A DNA stretch of 36,026 nucleotides from Phycisphaerae bacterium (lineage in GTDB: Bacteria; Planctomycetota; Phycisphaerae; Sedimentisphaerales; SG8-4): the NCBI GenBank assembly GCA_030603035.1, contig JAUVYQ010000007.1:1-36026 (forward strand), written 5' to 3'. Both the position numbers and the translations under genes were made by a program. Each line of letters begins with the position of its first letter. Position 1 is the first letter of the stretch. Shown in pieces: positions 1 through 8,511 of the stretch. The notes under the pieces were generated by a model. The model did no database searches, was not told the DNA's origin, and saw nothing but the letters and a program-made list of their open reading frames with translations.

Positions 1-13
1 AACCACGGATTTT

Positions 14-48
14 TCGTATTGCGTATGTCGTATATCGTATGTCGTTAG
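14..48. repeat. Heptanucleotide array, NCGTATN type
   Basis: Five consecutive 7-nt units (TCGTATT, GCGTATG, TCGTATA, TCGTATG, TCGTTAG) in exact register. The same unit type recurs at 9252-9272, 17156-17176 and 20844-20871, and a close variant at 21912-21939. No spacers are present, so this is not a CRISPR array. Confidence 0.85.
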
Positions 49-502
49 AGGAGGCCAAGGTTGGGATTTCTCAATTGACGGATTAGAAAATTTTGGGTAG
101 TGTATAGCCACAGATTTCACAGATTTCAGGATTTTTATTAACCGCAGAGATTTTTTTAGACAGGATAACAGGATTAGGCGGATTTTATTTGGCCACGAAT
201 TTCACGAATTTTTTAGACGCAGATTTTCGCAGATTGACGCTGATTTGTTTTTAGCCAGCTTGGTGTTCTCGGCAAGGTCTGTTCTGAAAGCGAGCTTTCG
301 CCGCAGAGACTTGCTGTCGTCCACAAGGCCATCGAATGGCCTTTTTCAGAAGCCAGCTAAAAAGGGGGTTCAATTGATTCCTGATTATTGATTATTTATT
401 TTGGCGGGAATTGCGGGATTATTTAGCCACAGAGAACATAGAGGCCTCGCAAATAATTTAATGCATGATCCGGAAACTGTTTCGCACAGCAGCAAGTATA
501 AC
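49..502. other. Gene-free repeat-rich stretch
   Basis: No credible gene is seen. The stretch holds degenerate units of about 9-10 nt around CACAGATTTCACAGATTT (about 107-134), CCACGAATTTCACGAATTT (about 192-212) and CGCAGATTTTCGCAGATTGA. A heptamer array of GATTATT type lies at 376-403 (GATTCCT, GATTATT, GATTATT, TATTTTG). A hairpin with a T-run lies at 325-346. Similar CCACAGA or CCACGGA stretches recur near 14750-14850, 35850 and inside the gene at 11310. Confidence 0.6.
325..346 (+). terminator. Hairpin plus T-run, possible terminator
   Basis: AAGGCCAT and ATGGCCTT form a perfect 8-bp stem closed by the triloop CGA, followed by TTTTT. No gene is visible upstream on the plus strand, so it either ends an unseen short transcript or is one more 8-bp triloop hairpin of the family described at 4966-4984, 7453-7471 and 11107-11125. 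Confidence 0.4.
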
Positions 503-1477
503 CTACTGGCTAATTAGATCACGATAATCACGAGCTCTCTTTAACCGTTTTTCGTCATCCAGCTGATCCTGTACTTCTGTAAACATTGTTTCTACCCATC
601 GCCTATATCTTGTCATCTCAGGATGTCCAGACCTAAGTTTTTCAAATTTAGCTTTACAATTCACTTCAAAATGTTCTGACCAGAACTCCTCACTTTTTTT
701 GTTGTCATAGCCTAAAAACCATTGATAATCACCGAGGCCAATTGAACCACCTCGCTTATCTATAGTAATAGAAACTCTGACAAAAGGATTAGTCAAAATA
801 AGTGTCCTACTGTATTTCGATGTTATAAAATCAACTTTTGTTTTTGGAGGTATGGTCATTTTTTTAATGAAATATCGCTTTGAAAAACTTGAAAGCAATT
901 GGTGAAAATTATCGTTGTTGTCTAAGGTTTCCAAGAAATCTTTCCATTCCAAGCTATTATAATCTGGAGTTGGCTTAATCGGAGAAACACTAGATGTAAA
1001 TGAACTGCCTCTCCGAACAGAATTGATCTGAATATCCCACGAGTCAACGTACATCCAGAAGAAACGAGAAAGTAACTTAATAAAAACCAAATCATGATAG
1101 AATTCTGTAATCTTATTCATATCTTTATTAAATACAGCTTTGTTCAATTCTGGATCTTGTTCAATACGATTGCTTATGAAATTTAGAAGTATGATGTTAA
1201 ATTGACGCCCCCCAAACCTATGTTCATCCCTACAATGTTCATCCAAAGGTCTTTTATCTGATTTGTGGAAAAATAATGTTGAGATGAATTGCAGATCAAC
1301 GCTTTCGCTTTTGAGACTAAACCATATCGTGAACAATGCTCCCACCAATACAATAGCGATCCCTGGTATAACTTTTGAGCGTAATGCCTCTGAATTTCTA
1401 TTTTGAAACCCAACGTAGACCCCAACCCCGAATAAAACAAACATACATACTACAACTATAATTGAAATACTTCTCAT
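503..1477 (-). CDS. Membrane protein of unknown function
   Basis: A 324-residue protein that I do not recognise. Residues 1-25 and about 36-54 are two hydrophobic segments, which should anchor the N terminus in the membrane. The remaining 270 residues are soluble, rich in aromatic and charged residues, and end in a Lys/Arg/Asp-rich helix. The ATG at 1477 is preceded on the minus strand by GGAGG at 7-nt spacing, which fixes the start. The coding sequence is visibly more AT-rich than the fab or pan genes, suggesting later acquisition. It lies 133 bp downstream of the type IIG restriction-modification gene in the same orientation. The gap holds repeat-like sequence, so co-transcription is possible but not shown. 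Confidence 0.75.
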   Translation of the reverse strand: MRSISIIVVVCMFVLFGVGVYVGFQNRNSEALRSKVIPGIAIVLVGALFTIWFSLKSESVDLQFISTLFFHKSDKRPLDEHCRDEHRFGGRQFNIILLNFISNRIEQDPELNKAVFNKDMNKITEFYHDLVFIKLLSRFFWMYVDSWDIQINSVRRGSSFTSSVSPIKPTPDYNSLEWKDFLETLDNNDNFHQLLSSFSKRYFIKKMTIPPKTKVDFITSKYSRTLILTNPFVRVSITIDKRGGSIGLGDYQWFLGYDNKKSEEFWSEHFEVNCKAKFEKLRSGHPEMTRYRRWVETMFTEVQDQLDDEKRLKRARDYRDLISQ

Positions 1478-1610
1478 GGCGATACCTCCATTGCTAAAAA
1501 GATAGATTTATTCAAAAGATACCCCTGTCCTATCTTTATTTGCCGTATCCTTACAATCAAAACAAAATTTGAGTAAATCCGTGTCAATCTGTGAAATAAT
1601 CTGTGGTTTC

Positions 1611-4600
1611 TTACCCATTCTCCACGATTTTTATTTCTTCTTTGGTTAGGTTGTAGAGTTCGTAAACGAGCTTGTCGATTTGGTTATCGGCGGTGTTGAT
1701 TTGTCTTTGGATTCGGGTTTTTTCGGCTGGGACTTTTGCTTTTGTCAGCCGTTTGTGTAAATCCAACATCCGGTCAACAAGCTTTACTATTCTGTCATGT
1801 TTTGCAACATCATCAGGATTATTAAAATCAATTGTGCGAATGGGAATATCTATCAGAGGTTCTCTATCAACCTGTAGCATATCACCTTGCATCTTGCCCT
1901 TATGCTTAAGCCAATACATAACCAATCTTGAATTTAGAAGGCCTGTCAGATACTTCAGATTGATGTCTTTAGGCTTGAGCACAAAAAATGTCTGTGAAAC
2001 ATAGCAAGGAAAATCGGTATATGTAAAGTGGGGCTGGGTTGTTTTTCTAAGCGATATAATTTTCTCACCTGTAAAAAACCGTTCTTTACGCGCTCTGTGA
2101 AGACCATACGGTTTATTATCTGATGTTATCACTTCTTTGAACTGGTCAAGGTGTTTTCTAATATTGGGCATCTCACGGATTCGCTGCAAAGCTTCTCTAT
2201 TAGTGTAGATTACCCATAATTTATTTGCAGGGTTGCCGTAATATTGCCCCAACTCTTCAGTTGTATAAAACGGCCTAATATATTTCGATTCCCTTTTGTT
2301 GAGTTTCATTGCTTTTTTCTCGGCGTCTGACAAAGTAAAAATTCCATCGCCGACATTAATTTCTTTGCCCTTAAGTTTGCTCAAATGTTTCGATATTACA
2401 AAATACTGAGGCAATACGATTCCTTGTGCAATTTCACTTTGCGTAAGTCGATAATGTCCTTTCTTGCGGATTTTATCAAGAATTTTGAGAGCTTGAGCAT
2501 TTACAAAAGTAAATACAGCACCTTTATCGGAGGCTTCTATTTTGGTTGTAAATGAGACCCCAATTTCAGGATCAACATTTTCTTTTTCCAAAAAGTTGAC
2601 CAAACCGGTTTCTGTCATTCTCCTAACATTTAATCGCTTATATTTTGTTTCTCCACGGTTAGCTTCACCAGTCTTTTCAAGTAGATATATCATTGTTTGA
2701 ATACTTGTATTCTGAAAAACCATATAGCTACCAAAATCGGAAAAACTTTTGAGGTTGGACTCAGATAATATCTTTTGTCGTAATTTACTTGCACCATAGT
2801 TTGTAATCCAGTTATTCGGAGCAATGAAACTATGTAATCCCCCTTTGTTAAGCAAATCTAGAGACCAACAAGCAAAAATATACCATAAATCCATTTTACC
2901 TTGATAGTATTTATAAAGCCGTGTTCCGCGCAAATCATGGAATGGTTGACGGTACGTATATTCTTTCAAATACGGTGGGTTTCCGATAATGGCGTTGAAG
3001 CCGGGGTTTTTGTTTTTGAAGATATGGGGGAATTCGGCTTTGTAGTCGAAGGGGTTTATTCTGCGATATTCTTCCGGGTCGATTGAGTCGGGGTCTTTGC
3101 CTTCGTAGAAATCAGGGCCGATGAGGGAGTTGCCGCACTTTATGTTGTTGCCGAGGTCGGGAAGCGCGCGTTCGTGGAATATTTTATAGGTTTGGCCGAT
3201 GGTTTCGCTGGTCTCACCTTCAAGGACTTTCAGCAGCAGCGAGAGTTTTGTTACTTCGACGGCCTGTGAATCGATATCAACGCCGAAGATGTTATTTAGC
3301 AGTATCTTTTTCTTTTGCGCAATTGTTAGATACCACTGGCCACCCTTACCCTGATAAATTTTCTTTGGGTGTTTGGTTGGGTTGTTGCCAACGTACCAAT
3401 CGCGGTGGTGATTTAAAAGATGTGTATAAGCTGCCAAGAGGAACGAGCCTGAGCCGCAGGCGGGGTCTAATATGCGCAAGTTTGATATTTGTTTGGGGGT
3501 CAGGGGTTTGCGATTTGCGAATTTCTCCGTCAAACAGACGCCGGATCTTCGAGATTTACGATTGTCGATTGAGGGTTGAGATTGCCGCGTCGCCTGCAAA
3601 GCAGGCTCCTCGCAATGACATTCTAAAAGTTTGCCGACGGTGTTTTTGACGATGTAATCAACGATGTAGGCGGGGGTATAATAGACGCCGCCAGCTTTTT
3701 TAACTTCGGGTTTTTCCTCAACAACCGCTCTGTGGCCAGGGGTTATGCGAATTACCTTACCCAAAAACTGTTCATAAACATTACCAAGTATTTCAGCCGG
3801 CAGAACTGAGAATACATATGGGCATTTAGGATAATAAAGGGAGCGAATAATCCAGCTAACTGGGGTATCATCAACGATAAGATTTAGCGTAAGTTCGTCC
3901 GGGTCTTCGGCACGGCCCTTTTCGTGGCGAAAATGAAAGAGGCCTGAGTTGTATTTTGCATCGGCCTGCCTGAAAAGCTGGCACAATCTGGGGTATATTT
4001 GGCGGCCGTTAGTTACGCCCAAAAGTTGTTGGTATCGCTCGATGCCTCTATCCTCGCACATCCGCAAAAACAGGATTCTGTCGATGGTGCGCTGAACAGC
4101 AAAGTTTATTTCGTGCTTAGACAGTTTTATGTTTCGCAGAGTAATAGTTCTGGCGAGCATCCTTCTCCATTCTTCGATTTCTTTAAGAAATTCGATATCG
4201 ACGGTGGTTGTGCCGCGTTTTGCTTTCGTGGAAACAGCAAATTTATCGAAAGAGCCCTTTAGAATTGCATCTCTGCTAAAGATGCTTTCGATATCATGCC
4301 AATGGTCGATATATTCCTTGTAGGTGTAATACATAATTCTTGCGGTGGTGGCTTTGTCGGTTAACTTGGGACGTGTCTGGCAATCATAGACAGCAAATTC
4401 TTCAAAGTCCGTAAGGATTGAAAGGGGCAGCTTTGCGCTCCAGGCATAACGGCGGAGTTGGTAAGCTGGATTTGGGTCGGCTTTTATGTCGATGGACGGT
4501 TTTTTTGCTTCGACAAAAAACTTCCGAGTGTCACCTATTCGAAAGCAGTAATCTGGTGCCTCAGTCGCACCGCCTATTTTTATTGCGTCTTCGTGTATGA

Positions 4601-4781
4601 CATCCTTGTAAGCAGGGGCGTAACCTCTTCTATTGGTTACATCCCAGCCGAGAGCTTCAAAGAAGGGGTCTATGAATTCACTGCGAACCTGAGCTTCATT
4701 GTACGGCTGTTTTTTGTAGGTTTCGATGTTGCGGTCGAACGTCTCGATAAGTTCTGCAACTCTTGGCGGTACGTTAGCCAT
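1611..4781 (-). CDS. Type IIG restriction enzyme/methyltransferase, Eco57I-like
   Basis: A single 1056-residue chain expected to cut and adenine-methylate DNA at one recognition site. The N-terminal nuclease domain has the PD-(D/E)xK layout: Asp near residue 77 (APDYCF), EAK at about 91-93 and a Gln in AYQLRRYAW. The N6-adenine methyltransferase core shows motif I DPACGSGSF (about 438-446) and motif IV NPPY (about 597-600). The C-terminal third (about 800-1000) matches a TaqI-like target-recognition region with SQTFFVLKP and LTGLLNSRL. The start at 4781 gives MANVPPRVAELIETFDRN; the upstream ribosome site is weak (GGGG). Residues about 386-426 are encoded by intergenic-type repeats at 3507-3619 and interrupt the segment just before motif I. 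Family members normally run directly from TVGKLLE-like sequence to LRILDPACGSG. No separate methylase or specificity gene is nearby. Confidence 0.93.
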   Translation of the reverse strand: MANVPPRVAELIETFDRNIETYKKQPYNEAQVRSEFIDPFFEALGWDVTNRRGYAPAYKDVIHEDAIKIGGATEAPDYCFRIGDTRKFFVEAKKPSIDIKADPNPAYQLRRYAWSAKLPLSILTDFEEFAVYDCQTRPKLTDKATTARIMYYTYKEYIDHWHDIESIFSRDAILKGSFDKFAVSTKAKRGTTTVDIEFLKEIEEWRRMLARTITLRNIKLSKHEINFAVQRTIDRILFLRMCEDRGIERYQQLLGVTNGRQIYPRLCQLFRQADAKYNSGLFHFRHEKGRAEDPDELTLNLIVDDTPVSWIIRSLYYPKCPYVFSVLPAEILGNVYEQFLGKVIRITPGHRAVVEEKPEVKKAGGVYYTPAYIVDYIVKNTVGKLLECHCEEPALQATRQSQPSIDNRKSRRSGVCLTEKFANRKPLTPKQISNLRILDPACGSGSFLLAAYTHLLNHHRDWYVGNNPTKHPKKIYQGKGGQWYLTIAQKKKILLNNIFGVDIDSQAVEVTKLSLLLKVLEGETSETIGQTYKIFHERALPDLGNNIKCGNSLIGPDFYEGKDPDSIDPEEYRRINPFDYKAEFPHIFKNKNPGFNAIIGNPPYLKEYTYRQPFHDLRGTRLYKYYQGKMDLWYIFACWSLDLLNKGGLHSFIAPNNWITNYGASKLRQKILSESNLKSFSDFGSYMVFQNTSIQTMIYLLEKTGEANRGETKYKRLNVRRMTETGLVNFLEKENVDPEIGVSFTTKIEASDKGAVFTFVNAQALKILDKIRKKGHYRLTQSEIAQGIVLPQYFVISKHLSKLKGKEINVGDGIFTLSDAEKKAMKLNKRESKYIRPFYTTEELGQYYGNPANKLWVIYTNREALQRIREMPNIRKHLDQFKEVITSDNKPYGLHRARKERFFTGEKIISLRKTTQPHFTYTDFPCYVSQTFFVLKPKDINLKYLTGLLNSRLVMYWLKHKGKMQGDMLQVDREPLIDIPIRTIDFNNPDDVAKHDRIVKLVDRMLDLHKRLTKAKVPAEKTRIQRQINTADNQIDKLVYELYNLTKEEIKIVENG
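3507..3619. repeat. In-frame repeat insert: palindrome plus heptamers
   Basis: Lies inside the type IIG gene. 3578-3619 is a palindromic element reading GAGATTGCCGCG...CTCGCAATGAC, with the same ends as intergenic elements at 27463-27500 and 34724-34762. Next to it, 3544-3585 runs in 7-nt units (GATCTTC, GAGATTT, ACGATTG, TCGATTG, AGGGTTG, AGATTGC), and 3507-3520 is TTTGCGA twice. The encoded peptide includes CEEPALQATRQS and keeps the frame open. Confidence 0.85.
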
Positions 4782-4857
4782 TTGGGTGTTTCCCCATAGT
4801 CCTTGTTATAGTTAGATTCAGGGCAATAGTAGCATTAAGAGTGGGAAAGGGCAATGT

Positions 4858-4892
4858 TAGTTTTGAGTTTTTAGTGTTTAGTTTTGAGCTGG
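4858..4892. repeat. Heptanucleotide array, TAGTTTT type
   Basis: Five units in register: TAGTTTT, GAGTTTT, TAGTGTT, TAGTTTT, GAGCTGG. It sits in the divergent gap between the type IIG gene and rpmF. A related run (TTTGAGT, TTTGAGT, CCATAGT, TTATCCC) lies at about 11053-11080 after fabF. Confidence 0.8.
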
Positions 4893-4926
4893 AGGGAGAT
4901 TTCGGGGGTAAATAACAAGCAATCCT

Positions 4927-5023
4927 CACGTGGGCAACCCCACGTGAAACGTGGGGCTAAATACGCCGCTGGCAGAGCCAGCGGTTTTGGGTTGGTGGAA
5001 TGACCCCATACTTATGTATGGGG
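4927..5023. repeat. Three perfect hairpins upstream of rpmF
   Basis: Stem-loops in tandem. CACGTGGG/CCCACGTG (4927-4946) is followed by a third complementary arm CGTGGGG. CCGCTGGC-aga-GCCAGCGG occupies 4966-4984, and CCCCATAC-ttat-GTATGGGG occupies 5004-5023. The middle one shares its 8-bp stem and 3-nt loop design with hairpins at 7453-7471 and 11107-11125. They lie just before the rpmF promoter and could act as terminators, attenuators or mobile palindromes. Confidence 0.75.
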
Positions 5024-5034
5024 AATAATTTCGC

Positions 5035-5063
5035 TTGACAAAGTGTTGGTGGTCGGCTATTTA
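5035..5063 (+). promoter_or_regulatory. Sigma-70 promoter for rpmF-plsX-fab
   Basis: TTGACA at 5035-5040, a 17-nt spacer, then TATTTA at 5058-5063. The predicted transcript start near 5070 leaves a leader of about 44 nt before the rpmF GTG. Confidence 0.7.
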
Positions 5064-5113
5064 GGCAGTTTTGAAACCAATTAAGTGCATAAATCATAGT
5101 GGAGTGCTTGACA

Positions 5114-5302
5114 GTGTTACCCAAGAAGAAGACCAGTAAGAGCAGAACGCACACTCGCCGCAGCCATCATCGATTGGGCGCGGTGAACTATTCGGTCTGT
5201 CCGAAATGTGACCACGCCAAGCTGCCGCACGCAGCGTGTGAAAATTGTGGTTATGTCAACCCGAAAATCACATTGAAGCTCGGCAAGGAAGAGAGCAAAT
5301 AA
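5114..5302 (+). CDS. rpmF: 50S ribosomal protein L32
   Basis: A 62-residue zinc-ribbon protein of the large ribosomal subunit. It has the family's basic N terminus PKKKTSKSRTHTRRSHH and two CxxC pairs (CPKC, CENC) for zinc. I take GTG at 5114 as the start. It gives MLPKKKTSKS, close to the usual MAVPKKKTSKS, and GGAG at 5101-5104 sits 9 nt upstream. An upstream in-frame GTG at 5099 would add ECLTV and lose that site. It is the first gene of an rpmF-plsX-fabH-fabD-fabG run, a linkage common in bacteria that couples ribosome and lipid synthesis. The stop at 5302 is 2 nt before plsX. Confidence 0.95.
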   Translation: MLPKKKTSKSRTHTRRSHHRLGAVNYSVCPKCDHAKLPHAACENCGYVNPKITLKLGKEESK

Positions 5303-5304
5303 AA

Positions 5305-6324
5305 ATGCGAATTGCAATTGATGCAATGGGAGGTGACAACGCACCGGACGAAATTATCTCCGGGGTACTGGAATCGATTGAGCTGCTCAATGAGCATGAC
5401 GAGCTGATACTTGTCGGCCCAAAGGAGAGAATAGAACCCCAATTGCCCTCTTTGAAGTCCCGTAAAGATGTTATCAGCGTGGTTGACGCCCCTGAATTTA
5501 TCGGTATGGATGAACTGCCGATAGAGAGTCTGCGAAAAAAACGCAGGAGTTCAATTGCAGTTATGGCCAAAATGGCCAAAAGGAACGAGACTGACGCGGT
5601 CATTTCCGCAGGTAATACCGGCGCCTGTGTAGCTGCCTTCCAGATGAGGATGAGAAATCTCGCTGGTGTTAATCGGCCGGGAATAGCCGTGGTCTTTCCC
5701 ACCTTTGAAGGGCCGGTGACAATATGCGATGTCGGCGCCAACATCGCCTGTAAACCCATAAATCTTTATCAATATGGGGCAATGGCAAGGATATATTCAA
5801 GGCATTTGCTCGGCATCGAAAACCCAAGGGTCGGGCTTATGAGCATCGGCCAGGAGGACGCAAAGGGTAATGAGGTCGTTAAAAAGGCGCGCGAGCTGTT
5901 GAAGTCCGATTCCAATATGAATTTCGTTGGGAATATTGAGGGCAGAGATATTTTCAAGGGTGTTTGTGACGTCGCGGTTTGCGAAGGTTTCGTCGGCAAT
6001 GTGATTTTGAAACTGACCGAAGGAGTTGTTGACGGCCTGTTTAAGGCGATAAAACACGAGCTTATGGCAGAGAAGCTGCGGCTTGCTATGAAGTTTAGGC
6101 CTGTGATGAAAAGAATTTACAGCAAATATGACTATAACGAATACGGCGGTGCGCTGTTGTTAGGCGTTAACGGCACAGCGCTAATCTGTCACGGCTCAAG
6201 CCAGAGCAGAACGATAAAAAATGCCATCTTGGCCTCCAAAAAATACTACACCGAAAAAATAAACGAAAAGATAACTGAATACCTCTCAGGAACCTCTGTA
6301 AGGACAACGGATGAATCCCGTTAG
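5305..6324 (+). CDS. plsX: Phosphate acyltransferase PlsX
   Basis: Converts acyl-ACP and phosphate to acyl-phosphate, feeding PlsY in glycerophospholipid synthesis; a peripheral membrane enzyme. The N terminus MRIAIDAMGGDNAP is the family signature, and SAGNTGA, IGQEDAKGNEVVKKA and CEGFVGN are further conserved blocks. ATG at 5305 is chosen because it begins this signature and has GGAAGAGAG upstream. The reading frame is open for 20 more codons upstream, but those overlap rpmF. The 339-residue length is normal. Its end overlaps the fabH start at 6311 by 14 nt, so translation is probably coupled. Confidence 0.96.
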   Translation: MRIAIDAMGGDNAPDEIISGVLESIELLNEHDELILVGPKERIEPQLPSLKSRKDVISVVDAPEFIGMDELPIESLRKKRRSSIAVMAKMAKRNETDAVISAGNTGACVAAFQMRMRNLAGVNRPGIAVVFPTFEGPVTICDVGANIACKPINLYQYGAMARIYSRHLLGIENPRVGLMSIGQEDAKGNEVVKKARELLKSDSNMNFVGNIEGRDIFKGVCDVAVCEGFVGNVILKLTEGVVDGLFKAIKHELMAEKLRLAMKFRPVMKRIYSKYDYNEYGGALLLGVNGTALICHGSSQSRTIKNAILASKKYYTEKINEKITEYLSGTSVRTTDESR

Positions 6325-7408
6325 ACATTCCGAAAATATAAAAACAGGTATTTCCGATAAGGAAAAACTTTGCCAATATCCACATATGTCTAACGGGATG
6401 AACAAGCCAATTAACAATGCCCCCCCCACTTATCGCGCAGTTATCATCGGTCACGGCTCCTTCGTGCCGGCCAAAACACTAACCAATGATGACCTTGCAA
6501 AGATGGTGGACACCTCAGACGAATGGATTACCACGCGCACCGGCGTCAAGGTTCGACACATTACTGCCGACAACGAAACCACCGCATTTTTAGCCACGGA
6601 AGCCGCCAAAAGGGCCCTGGCCAATGCAAATCTCGATGCCGCCGAGCTTGAGCTTATTATTGTCGCAACCATTACACCGGAAATGGTTTTCCCATCGACG
6701 GCGTCCTTTGTCCAGCGCGCTCTGCAGGCAAAGAAAGCGTGGGTGTTCGATTTAGCTGCTGCCTGCAGCGGTTTTGTGTATGGTTTGTCCATCGTCCAGC
6801 AGTTCTTAGAGAGCAGCCGATTTAAAAACGCCCTTGTAATAGGGGCCGAGACCTTGACCAAGATTACCGACTGGAGCGACAGGACGAGCTGCATTCTTTT
6901 CGGGGACGGCGCAGGAGCCGTGGTGCTTGAGCGGCACAATGATGGGCGAGGTATTTTATACAGTACTATGTCTGCAGACGGCGACCGCTGGGAAGCATTG
7001 AACTGCCAGGCCTACGGCTCCCGCTATCCAGCCGCCAAGAAGTTAGACGACCCGAAAAAAATCTATATGGAAATCAAGGGCAGAGAAGTATATCAACAGT
7101 CTGTTCGACGCATCGTTGAAGCCTTTACCGAGTGTATGAATCATTGCGAATTGAGCATTGACGATATTGCGATGGTCATTTCACACCAGATGAACGCAAG
7201 GATTATCGAGTCTGCAGCGAAGCGGCTGAAACTGCCTGATGAAAAGGTGTTTTTGAATATCGCCGAATACGGCAATACGTCAGCGGCCTCGGTGCCTATT
7301 GCCTTTGATGAGTGCTTCAGGCAGGGTAAAATCAAGCAAGGCGATATTGTTATTTTCGTGGCGTTTGGCGCAGGATTGGCCTGGGGAGCAAACGTAATTC
7401 AATTTTAA
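6311..7408 (+). CDS. fabH: 3-oxoacyl-ACP synthase III (FabH)
   Basis: Starts fatty-acid synthesis by condensing acetyl-CoA (or a branched primer) with malonyl-ACP. The catalytic triad is visible: Cys in AAACSGF (about 152), His in ISHQMNARI (about 291) and Asn in EYGNTSAAS (about 321). The family core begins at YRAVIIGHGSF, about residue 41, so this protein has an N-terminal extension of roughly 35-40 residues. The extension is encoded by a palindromic repeat (arms 6315-6328 and 6386-6399). ATG 6311 has AAGGA at 6300-6304, 6 nt upstream. Later ATGs at 6386 and 6398 lie in the right arm and have no good ribosome site. The start at 6311 is therefore favoured but not certain. Confidence 0.95.
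   Translation: MNPVRHSENIKTGISDKEKLCQYPHMSNGMNKPINNAPPTYRAVIIGHGSFVPAKTLTNDDLAKMVDTSDEWITTRTGVKVRHITADNETTAFLATEAAKRALANANLDAAELELIIVATITPEMVFPSTASFVQRALQAKKAWVFDLAAACSGFVYGLSIVQQFLESSRFKNALVIGAETLTKITDWSDRTSCILFGDGAGAVVLERHNDGRGILYSTMSADGDRWEALNCQAYGSRYPAAKKLDDPKKIYMEIKGREVYQQSVRRIVEAFTECMNHCELSIDDIAMVISHQMNARIIESAAKRLKLPDEKVFLNIAEYGNTSAASVPIAFDECFRQGKIKQGDIVIFVAFGAGLAWGANVIQF
6315..6399. repeat. Palindromic element at the fabH start
   Basis: Perfect 14-nt inverted arms: ATCCCGTTAGACAT (6315-6328) and ATGTCTAACGGGAT (6386-6399), 57 nt apart. Two related elements with ACCCCGTTAGANAY arms lie at 27339-27404 and 27502-27562 in non-coding DNA. Here the left arm begins four nucleotides after the A of the fabH ATG. 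Confidence 0.9.
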
Positions 7409-7423
7409 GTATTTTATATTTAG

Positions 7424-7520
7424 CCCCCCAATTTATTGCGGGGTTATTTACCCGTCGCTGCCACAGCGACGCAATACGATGTACGACGGGTGGCAGCCTC
7501 AAGCGCAGCTTGGGGATGGC
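7424..7520. repeat. Repeat and hairpin between fabH and fabD
   Basis: The 130-nt gap holds CCCCCCAATTTATTGCGGGG (7424-7443) and a perfect hairpin CGTCGCTG-cca-CAGCGACG (7453-7471). The same two-part unit recurs after fabF, with CCCCCAAATTTATTTGGCGG followed by CGTCGCCG-gca-CGGCGACG (11107-11125). It may attenuate or process the fab transcript. Confidence 0.75.
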
Positions 7521-7538
7521 CCAGACGCAATACGAACT

Positions 7539-8462
7539 ATGAAGACCGCTTTTTTATTTCCGGGACAGGGCGCCCAGGTTGTAGGAATGGGCGCCGAAAT
7601 TGCTCGGTCTTTCCCCGCAGCGGCAGAGATTTTTGACAAGGCAAACAATATTGTCGGCTTTGATTTGGGCCGAATCTGTTTCGAAGGCCCGGCGGAGCAA
7701 TTAAATACCACGGCAATTTCGCAACCTGCGATTTTCGCAACCTCTGCCGCCATATTAGAGGTTCTCAAGACAAATCCTGCCACGAGAGGCCTAACCGCCG
7801 ACACAACCGCAGGTCTTAGTCTGGGCGAATACACCGCCCTTTATGCCGCAGGCGTAATTAGTTTTCAGGACGCTCTTATCCTGTGCGCCAAACGCGGACA
7901 AGCGATGCAGGCAGCGGCCGATGCCACCGAAGGCGCAATGGTTAGTATTATTGGCCTTGACCAAGTTAGTCAGCTTTGCGCCGAAGCCGGCGAGGGCGAA
8001 CTTCTGGCCGCTGTTAATTTCAACTGCCCGAGACAAATCGTAATAAGCGGCAGTAAAGCGGCCTGCCGGCGAGCGGAAAAATTGGCAGAAAAGTACGGCG
8101 CTATAAAAGCGGTGCCGTTGGAGGTGGCCGGCGCTTTTCATACTGAAATGATGTCCAGTGCAGCAGATGCCCTTAAAGAAGCATTACAAAAAAGCCGGAT
8201 TCAAGAGCCGTCTGATATCAGGATTATTGCCAATATTAGTGCTGAGTATTACCAGAACGCTAAAAAAATCGCGGAAGGCCTGATAAAGCAATTGACTTCC
8301 CCGATTCTCTGGCAAAAATGTATGGAACGACTTCTGGCTGATGGAGTTGAAAGGTTTTACGAAATCGGGCCGGGCAGGGTCCTGACAGGCCTTATGCGAA
8401 GAATCAGCAGAAAAACAAAGGTCATCAATGTAAGCACTCTGCAAGCTATAGAGAAGCTATAA
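7539..8462 (+). CDS. fabD: Malonyl-CoA:ACP transacylase
   Basis: Moves the malonyl group from CoA to ACP for chain elongation. Seen: MKTAFLFPGQGAQ at the N terminus, the nucleophile Ser in GLSLGEYTAL (about 94), the catalytic His in GAFHTEMM (about 200) and GPGRVLTGL near the C terminus. ATG 7539 gives the family N terminus. The frame continues upstream for 20 codons, but those are repeat sequence. The ribosome site before 7539 is poor, so expression may rely on read-through from fabH. 307 residues is the usual length. Confidence 0.96.
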   Translation: MKTAFLFPGQGAQVVGMGAEIARSFPAAAEIFDKANNIVGFDLGRICFEGPAEQLNTTAISQPAIFATSAAILEVLKTNPATRGLTADTTAGLSLGEYTALYAAGVISFQDALILCAKRGQAMQAAADATEGAMVSIIGLDQVSQLCAEAGEGELLAAVNFNCPRQIVISGSKAACRRAEKLAEKYGAIKAVPLEVAGAFHTEMMSSAADALKEALQKSRIQEPSDIRIIANISAEYYQNAKKIAEGLIKQLTSPILWQKCMERLLADGVERFYEIGPGRVLTGLMRRISRKTKVINVSTLQAIEKL

Positions 8463-8511
8463 ATTCATATTTAGGTCGTTTGGCCATTTAGTTTAATTGG
8501 GAGTAAGATCG

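Noticed and set aside
3248..3649. Plus-strand 133-codon frame
   Set aside because: Antisense to the type IIG gene, with no ribosome site or recognisable protein.
5245..5304. Longer plsX start
   Set aside because: Lies inside rpmF; the PlsX signature begins at ATG 5305.
7479..7538. Longer fabD start
   Set aside because: Encoded by intergenic repeat; MKTAFLFPGQGAQ begins at 7539.
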